A DNA stretch of 21,295 bases from Hypsibius dujardini (taxonomy: Eukaryota; Tardigrada; Eutardigrada; Parachela; Hypsibiidae): assembly GCA_001579985.1 (NCBI GenBank), contig LRSR01004125.1, positions 1 to 21,295 on the forward strand, read 5' to 3'. Positions 15,163 to 21,295 of the stretch are shown here, piece by piece (the first letter of the stretch is position 1; every line of letters begins with the position of its first letter). The translations under genes were made by a program, and so were the position numbers. Below the pieces are notes generated by a model, which saw only the letters and a program-made list of their open reading frames with translations, ran no database searches and had not been told where the DNA came from.

Positions 15163-18100
15163 TTATGCAAAAAACAGGCGATTCCGTTCAAATAAAATCA
15201 AAAGTTCACAGTGATCAGTATTGGGAAACATGTCTACCGGGATGGCCCTTGTCGGGTAAAACGGTTCACCTGGGAGATGTTTCGAGGTTGGTAAGCAAAG
15301 ACTGCAAGAAGAATGACAAAAAGAAGTAAAATCAATTCTAGATCAAGAGTATTTTTTTTCTCCCCGTGGAGATATTTCCTTACTCGATCAAGTTTCTCAT
15401 AGCGTTCGCCACAGGCAAGCACGATACGTAAACGACGCGGTTGACTTGCGGTGCCTCGCGTAGTGCGTTGATCACTTTCAAATCTGCAAGTGATGTCAGT
15501 ATTGAAACTAACGAACATGTGTTTTCACAGGAAAAGAGAAAGAGAAAGAGAAAGGAAGCAGAAAGATAAAGACATACCAAGCCCGCTACGACCGGGATTC
15601 ACGACAGCGGACACCGTACTGTAGTTGTACTGTTTGTCCTTCAGTATTCTTTTGATGGCTTTTTCGGCGGTATCACAAAAATACGTGGCGTTTGGGACAT
15701 CTAGAAAGGGGAGGGGCCTAAGTGGTTATACAGTCTGTCAATTTGTTCACTGTCAGTTGATTTTAAGCTTTGTCAGTAAGTGTGTCAGGTTACTTCGTTA
15801 AGGAGACGTACTATTTAGGCCCATATTGTGTTCCGCGTCCGCAATCGCGAGGACATTCCTCTCAATCCCGATTACTTGATCCACCTTCGAAGCCATGAAC
15901 AGGCCGATAGTACCTGCCACGATTGGAGGAAGTGCTTGTAGCGCGTAAACGAAAACTGAAAAGTCCCTCCATGCCGTACCTGTGCCACAGCAGACGTCCA
16001 ACAATATGGTATCAGGCGTGGGTTTGGTCAGCTCCGCAATCTTCAGGTACAGCTGCTCCGCGGCGTCGGTATTTATTTGGAAAAAGGCGCTGGGCGATAT
16101 GCGAAACTTCATCCGGCCGATTGACTCGATAATGCCGTCCGCGCCGAACAACAGCTCCATAGGATACTGGATCGGTGAACACTGGGAGTGTGGGCTGCAA
16201 CGGGGGGGGGGAAAGATACGTGATCCCACGACGAATGTGGATGGGAAAAATTAAAATTACTTGACGATTAGTTTGTAAACTAACCAGAAGTTTGTAAACT
16301 AACCAGAAGTTTGTTAACTAACCAAAAGTTTGTAAACTAACCAGAAGTTTGTGGACTACTGTAGTGGCGCGTGGAAGTGGTGGGAGATGCGTTCGCTTCA
16401 TGCTAGGGAACATCATTCAAAACGAACGCCGCTCCCACCACTTCCACGCGGCACTACAGTAACCAGAAGTTTGTTAACCAAGAATTTTTAGTTTAGCTTC
16501 TTTTTCTGCGATGTATAAAGTGAAAGGCTGAACCCCTGCCCAGGCAGAGAGGTATAAGGAACAAACAAAAGAGTGTGAAGGGACTCACCAAGCTTGAAAA
16601 TACAGGGACTTCAAATTGCAATCCTTGCCCGGACCACTGCTGAAGAACTCGGACAGTCTCTTCTTCTCCGCGATCAGTTCTTCGAGCGACAGCGTCTGAG
16701 GATGCATCGCCACCACGGCCATGAGATCGCCTTGTCGGTTGGAGCGCGCTGTGATGCCCTTCCAGTGGCCGACAAAGCCGGTTGGCTCCAAGTGACAGCC
16801 GCCATACTGCGAGCTCTCGATGAATTCTTCAAATCGCTATTCCCCAATTAATATTTTCAAGTTTCTTACCAATGCCATTTGCCAAGTATGAATGATTCTT
16901 AAATTTCACGCACTTACCCTTCCCAAGTGTTTGTGGATCTCTTTCATATTCACCAGGGACTTTGGTCGTACACAGATGATATTGTTATCTGCAAGACAGA
17001 CGGCCAATTACACACATGGCCACAATTTTTGGTGGCGGACTTTAAGCCAGAAAGGATGGTCCGAGTTCGAGCCACAATTTTGGATGGCTCGAACTCTGCC
17101 ACCCAAAATTGTGGCCATGTATATAACAGGAAGAGATACAGGCCATCGCCACATAAAAGTCGCTCGTACCGCGGGATCGTCCGATAAAGAAACCCACTGC
17201 TCCCTTGTAGCCATCCACACTGGACGACACATTTAGCTCGTCCTTGTTACGAAAATGCGTCAGTACGGGCTACAACATAAAAACGACAAAGACGATCATT
17301 CACATGTTCAGTGTGAGATCACCTCATACTGTACTCGTCCGCATAAGGCTTTTCGACTATGTTTGTACAAATCGGCTACAAGACAAATTCTTATGATTAC
17401 AACAAATGAGTCTACTAAAGAATGTTGCTATTCAGTGAAGGAAAGCAGAAATAAACTGTTAATTGGTAACAAGCACAACCTAGTTCATCAATCAATCAAT
17501 CAATCAACTCAGCAATCAACTCACCAATCAATCAACCAATCAATCAATTCATGCAGACAGCAAACCATGCAGTGATCGAGCGATCAATCAATCAATCAAT
17601 CAACCTGCCAATCAACTCACCAATCAACTCACCAATCAATCAACCAATCAATCAATTCATGCAGACAGCAAACCATGCAGTGATCGAGCAACCAATCAAT
17701 CAATCAACCACTGCTACGTGCGGCACATCCCACACGTACCGACGGCACCACCGGCTCCAACGGACAGATCAATCCGTTCTCATCCAACTCCACCGCCACC
17801 TTCTTCTCCACACTCCTGGAGAAATTTCGCAGGAGTTGCCGGTTGCGCTCCCACTTGAAACGCAACTGATCGGGGTATGAGAGGGCCGCCAGCGGCGTCA
17901 TCGTCGCCGCCAGCACCTCGTCCTGATTCTCCGCCGTGATTTGCAGCCGCAAAAAAGGGTCCGGCTTGAAGTGATTGCCCAATCCGAGGGGGAGAGTCAC
18001 ACCCGCGCGGGCCATGATTCCGCGGAAAGCGGTGAAGGATCCGTCGTCGTCTTCCGCTTCGACTGACGTAATTTCACCTGCGAGGGGGAAAGCGATCAAT

Positions 18101-18716
18101 CAATCAATCAATAAAGCAATCAATCAATAGATCAATCAAAAACCAATCAATCAATCGATCAACCAATTGCGCCGTTATCCAATGAAAAATCTTTACAGTG
18201 CTGCTTTAGTAACTTTATAAAAACGAGATTTTCCTGAGCGTAAGGCTAATTTGGAGGACTTCAACGAAAAAAATGTCAGATTATTTTAAAAAATCGGCTT
18301 TGTCGCGAGAAATTCTCACGAATACTCAATGATGAAATAGCATTGGAAAATTGTTTGCGATGAATGCGCCTCTCGCGAATCAATCAATCAATCGACGTCA
18401 TAAGTATAAAATGATCGAAACACCAAGACATCAATCAACCACTCGAGCGACTGAGCAAGTCGATGCCGCTTTTACCTCTGTCGGTTTTGACAAGCTCCTG
18501 TGAGGATTCTGACAGCGAGGAATCGGATCCGCCTAACAAGGGGAGAGCTGGCTTTTGGAAAGACTTTCGTCGCAAATGCGGATTCCGAACGGACGGTGCG
18601 GTTGGTGGTCGAGCGGAGGATTGAGATTGAGAAGCGACGGTTCTGCGAGCATGCCGGATGAATTGTGGCAGGCATAGCGGAAAGTGGCTGTGCCGAAATC
18701 CTGCACCCATGGACAT
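15163..18716 (-). CDS. TRMT2B: TRMT2-family tRNA/rRNA (uracil-5-)-methyltransferase, mitochondrial type
   Basis: Ten exons in perfect phase: 18476-18716, 17740-18077, 17170-17269, 16918-16988, 16589-16836, 15980-16194, 15812-15913, 15578-15700, 15384-15483 and 15163-15301, giving 558 aa. The start is the first ATG after an in-frame TGA (18774-18776). The enzyme uses SAM to methylate C5 of uridine (m5U54 of tRNA; mitochondrial rRNA for TRMT2B). Seen: [13 protein letters not shown] (363-375), SAM motif DVCCGTG (399-405), NPGRSGL (473-479), nucleophile Cys501 in VYVSC, and general base Glu545 in DHCE. The N-terminus (about 60 residues) has Arg/Lys/Ser but no Asp/Glu, and no RRM is visible. Together with NPxRxGL (DPPRAGL in TRMT2A) this favours the mitochondrial TRMT2B type, though a single TRMT2 serving both roles is possible. 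All catalytic residues are present. Confidence 0.9.
16270..16480. repeat. 19-bp tandem repeat split by a MITE
   Basis: The unit is AGTTTGTAAACTAACCAGA, about five copies at 16270-16358 and resuming at 16460. It lies in TRMT2 intron 5 (16195-16588). The rest of that intron shows nothing else. Confidence 0.9.
16359..16459. mobile_element. 101-bp hairpin MITE with TA duplication
   Basis: The ends are inverted copies of CTGTAGTG(G/C)CGCGTGGAAG, and the match extends through GTGGTGGGAG. TA flanks both sides (16357-16358, 16460-16461). Joining the flanks restores the 19-bp repeat (GGAC-TA-ACCAGAAG), so the target is evident. A Tc1/mariner-type mobiliser is likely. Confidence 0.88.
17011..17123. 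mobile_element. 113-bp palindromic MITE in TRMT2 intron 3
   Basis: The left end CACACATGGCCACAATTTTT is inverted at the right end (AAAATTGTGGCCATG). TA lies outside each end (17009-17010, 17124-17125), though the right end has two substitutions. The centre repeats GAGTTCGAGCCA / TGGCTCGAACTC. A second member is at 20687-20999. Confidence 0.8.
17270..17739. repeat. TRMT2 intron 2: (CAAT)n and 108-bp duplication
   Basis: (CAAT)n tracts run at about 17485-17710. A segment containing ATGCAGACAGCAAACCATGC occurs at 17551 and again at 17659, so a 108-bp unit is tandemly duplicated. The first half of the intron shows no recognisable feature. Confidence 0.85.
18078..18475. other. TRMT2 intron 1
   Basis: This 398-bp intron has (CAAT)n runs at about 18094-18165 and 18378-18392, and AT-rich sequence between. 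No other feature is visible. Confidence 0.75.
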
Positions 18717-19133
18717 TTTGCCAAAATATATTTGGTAGGAATCAACGAACAAAAAAATTCGTGGACAGACAAATCAAGATGCAAGAACGAGGCCATCGAA
18801 AAATTCTTTACGAGTTTCGCAAGAAACGCATCAACGACTCAGTTTAATTTATTATGATATCCCCAATTCCAACTTGTGGATTCTGGAACTGGAAGTCCGT
18901 TATCAAAGAAATCCAAAAAATCTTCAGTGAGGGAACGAACAATACCTCCAGTTCCAATGGAGACTCACACTTTGGAACTGGAAGTCTGTCATCAAAGAAA
19001 TCCAGAAAATCTTCAGTGAGGGAACGGACAATACCTCCAGTTCCAATGGAGACTCACACTTTGGAACTGGAAGTCTGTTATCAAAGAATTAGAAGTTTGA
19101 ATCAACGATTTGTTTTGATTTTGATGAACGACT
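18717..19133. promoter_or_regulatory. Head-to-head intergenic region, likely bidirectional promoter
   Basis: Only 417 bp separate the start codons of the '-' TRMT2 gene and the '+' carbonyl reductase gene, so both promoters must lie here or overlap. No TATA box is assigned. Half of the interval is the 89-bp tandem repeat described separately. Shared control is inference from the arrangement. Confidence 0.55.
18885..19085. repeat. 89-bp tandem repeat, about 2.3 copies
   Basis: Units start at 18885, 18974 and 19063, each with GGAACTGGAAGTC. Copies are nearly identical. Each unit contains TTGGAACTGGA and, about 60 bp later, its inverse TCCAGTTCCAA, so it can form a stem. 89 is not a multiple of three, which argues against coding although one frame is open. 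Confidence 0.9.
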
Positions 19134-20187
19134 ATGGCATCTCGGGGCGCTGTTGCGTTGGTGAGTTTATTGTCTCTAAAATTCATCCACAGGAATCCAT
19201 CATGCCCTAAAATCTGCTTGCTGCAGGTGACCGGAGCAAATAAGGGAATCGGCCTGCAAATAGTCAAGGATCTCTGCAGTCAGAACTTCGCTGGCACGGT
19301 TTACCTGGCAGGTTCCGTACTGTTATTCATTCCGATGCTACTTACTGTTCTGGAATGACAGCTCATCTTTGTGTGCTGTATGCGTAGCTCGAGATCGTTC
19401 GCGCGGACAGGATGCCGTTCGAAAATTGCAGAATGACGGATATCTTGACGTGCAGTTTCTGCCGCTGGACGTCCTCGACATTCGGACCATCAAATCCGCG
19501 AGGGAATTCTTGAAAGCCGAACATGGCGGACTGGATATTTTGGTCAATAATGCGGGAATTCTGTTTTACGTAAGGGGGTGCTCACTGCTCAGCCATGAAA
19601 TCGAGGGGTTCTTCCAGTGCTATCAATCAATCAATCAATTGATAGGTTGAGTGAGTTAACGGTGGAACTACGGATTCATAAATCAACCAATCGACGCATG
19701 ACTAGTATTCTGTAGTGTGTACAATATTTTGCTGATAGCTTTATGGCTGTACGTATGTGTTTCTGTTCTATAGGGGAAATCAAAAGAGGATTTTCCAAGA
19801 GAGGCGGAAGTGACGATGCGCACCAATTTTCATGGTTTGTTGGATGTCTGCAACGAGTTCTTTCCGCTACTACGCAAACATGCACGGTAATGTCTTTGAA
19901 CCTATTATTTTCATATCCTGAATGTCTTGAGGAGTTTTCCTAGTTCGCACAAGCCCTGTGGAAAAGTTAAAGCTAAGTAAAAGTAAGATTTTGTTTGTTG
20001 CCAGAGTTGTGAACGTATCCAGCATACTGGGCAATCTCCGCTACATCAAGGACAATAAGATCAAGGAACGGTTGATTGCGGATGACTTAACAATCGAAGA
20101 GCTGGAGGGCTTGATGCTTGCTTATAATAAGTAATGCGTAGTTTGTCTCATTTTAACATGGTCTGTCTGTCTCTCTGTGTATCTGCC

Positions 20188-20224
<37 letters not shown>

Positions 20225-21239
20225 GCTGTATTTGTGATTAGTTTTCGTATTTGATTATTTTTAAGAAAGTTTTATGCTTCAGCGCCGTTAAGAACGGGAA
20301 CTACGCGGAGCTTGGTTACCCAGGATGGCCAGACATGTACGGAGCCTACCCGATGTCCAAAATTGGAGTGACTGCACTAACCCGGATCCAACAACGCCAG
20401 TTGGATATTGCGCGGCCGGAAGATGATATAATAGTCAATGCCGTAAGTACTCTTCGACATTTGGCCTTCTTCTGATACTAAATACGCCGGTTTGCACCTC
20501 ACTCGTGATAAGTTCATTTTTTTGTCTAGGCACATCCCGGGTACGTGAGCACCGACATGACCTCACATAAAGGCACCCTCACTGTAGAAGAAGGTTCGAA
20601 AATTGTTTAGTTATTACGAAGACGCGTATGCATAAAACACACAATGGGATGGACCATTAGATGGACCATTCCATGGCTGCGTCTTACTCACATGGCCACA
20701 ATTTTGGGTGGCCGACTTTTAGCCAAAAAGGGTGGTCCGAGTTCGAGCCGAATTAAGTCACCGCACGCACTTGCTCTTGACCACAGCTGACTATGCAGCC
20801 TTTATTCAATCGATCGATTGATTGAACTTGTTTATTTTGGCGGAATTTAGAGCAGCTTGCTTAATCTAATTTTTCCGCTGGGTCGGGCATTAAATCAAAG
20901 ATTGAGGAAAAAGCAGTGGCAGATTCTAGCCCAGAGTGGCTCAAACTCAGACCACCCTGATGGCTCGAACTCTGCCACCGAAAATTGTGGCCATGTGTGT
21001 ACACAATGGGATGGACCATTAGATGGACCATTTCATGGCTGCGTCTTATCACGAAGAAGCGTATGCATAACACATAATGAGATCTTTCGATTTGTTGTTC
21101 AGGCTCGGACACGCCGGTTTACTTGGCTCTTCTTCCACCGGCAGGTGGCAGTGCAAGCGGATCTGACACACCCCGTGGCGAACTGGTATCGTTTAGGAAA
21201 GTCGTTGCTTGGACGAAGTTTTCGAAAGAGAAAGTGTAA
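19134..21239 (+). CDS. CBR1: Carbonyl reductase [NADPH], CBR1-like SDR
   Basis: Eight exons agree in phase: 19134-19160, 19227-19311, 19388-19569, 19774-19886, 20005-20130, 20283-20442, 20530-20593 and 21103-21239. They give 297 aa, close to the 277 aa of human CBR1. The family reduces carbonyl compounds (quinones, prostaglandins, xenobiotic ketones) with NADPH in the cytosol. Seen: start MASRGAVALVTGANKGIG with the TGxxxGxG cofactor loop (11-18), ARD after the second strand, NNAG (91-94), EVTMRTNFHG, catalytic Ser in VVNVSS (about 141), and YPMSK with Tyr200/Lys204. AHPGYVSTDM and EEGSDTPVYLALLPP follow, as in monomeric CBRs. Several introns are short (66, 76, 87 bp); the last, 509 bp, carries a MITE. 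The C-terminus (FRKVVAWTKFSKEKV) is longer than in human CBR1. No lesions. Confidence 0.93.
20159..20224 (+). repeat. (CTGT)n microsatellite in reductase intron 5
   Basis: An interrupted, then clean, CTGT run lies in the intron 20131-20282. Confidence 0.9.
20638..21050. repeat. 47-bp direct repeats around a MITE
   Basis: ACAATGGGATGGACCATTAG and the following sequence to GCTGCGTCTTA occur at about 20640-20686 and again at 21003-21049, one on each side of the MITE. A second motif, CGAAGACGCGTATGCATAA, flanks these outside (about 20619 and 21053). The arrangement suggests a local duplication around the insertion. Confidence 0.85.
20687..20999. mobile_element. MITE, second copy, interrupted by about 190 bp
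   Basis: The left arm 20687-20749 and right arm about 20938-20999 match the two arms of the MITE at 17011-17123 (CACATGGCCACAATTTTGGG; GGCTCGAACTCTGCCACC). TA flanks both sides (20685-20686, 21000-21001). Between the arms are about 190 bp unrelated to the family, including AATCGATCGATTGATT, with no clear ends. It lies in the last reductase intron. Confidence 0.75.
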
Positions 21240-21295
21240 CTTTCTATGCTGGCAATGACTCAATCGAGTGATACCAGGCAAACGCTCTGGGTTGA

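Larger units (their letters stand above)
13246..16090 (+). repeat. Segmental duplication, copy B
   Basis: This is the partner of 55-3067, same orientation. It starts abruptly at GATTGTATGGGCGAGG (13246), just after the end of the ubiquitin-like gene, and continues into the intact TRMT2 gene. Copy B is the fuller version at its 3' end, because it contains working TRMT2 exons where copy A has only one fragment. That suggests B is closer to the source. Confidence 0.9.

Noticed and set aside
17485-18165. (CAAT)n tracts as a CRISPR-like array or coding repeat
   Set aside because: There are no spacers of constant size, and the tracts lie in introns of a well supported eukaryotic gene.
18854-19210. 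118-codon '+' ORF across the 89-bp repeat
   Set aside because: An 89-bp unit shifts frame each copy, and the ORF runs over the start and first intron of the carbonyl reductase gene.

Overview
The window is eukaryotic and almost certainly from an invertebrate animal. Genes are split by GT-AG introns, many of them short (66-180 bp). Recognisable products are animal or general eukaryotic families: a mitochondrial-type tRNA/rRNA m5U methyltransferase (TRMT2 family), a carbonyl reductase (CBR1-like SDR), an ALG1 fragment and a glutamate-receptor M4 exon. The spacer DNA is crowded with tetranucleotide microsatellites, (CTGT)n and (CAAT)n, minisatellites and small inverted-repeat transposons. I cannot name the species. 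All functional calls come from reading the sequence, with no database search.

Layout. 55-3067 and 13246-16090 are two diverged copies of one segmental duplication in the same orientation. Each holds a two-exon microprotein gene (49 and 52 aa, '+') and glutamate-receptor M4 exon copies on '-' (two in copy A, one in copy B). Copy B runs into a complete ten-exon TRMT2 gene. Copy A keeps only a nonsense-mutated piece of TRMT2 exon 6, and has an ALG1 3' fragment embedded in its microsatellite. 4278-5857 is a decayed MULE/SWIM-type transposase. 6568-9556 carries putative 3' exons of an unrecognised '-' strand gene whose intron holds a 2,006-bp foldback-type element (7373-9378; minisatellite arms, 9-bp target duplication). 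That element is packed with further nested inverted-repeat elements. 10412-13022 is a six-exon '+' gene with a ubiquitin-like domain and no recognised family. 15163-18716 ('-', TRMT2) and 19134-21239 ('+', carbonyl reductase) are both complete and arranged head to head, 417 bp apart.

The window is most informative as a record of genome dynamics. Four small elements can be read with flanking duplications, and three of these also have an empty site or unbroken repeat visible inside the window. One inserted after the segmental duplication, one after the foldback arms formed, and one into a 19-bp tandem array. The TRMT2 and reductase genes probably share a promoter region containing an 89-bp tandem repeat, and each carries the same TA-flanked MITE family in an intron. 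I see no sign that the genes form one pathway.
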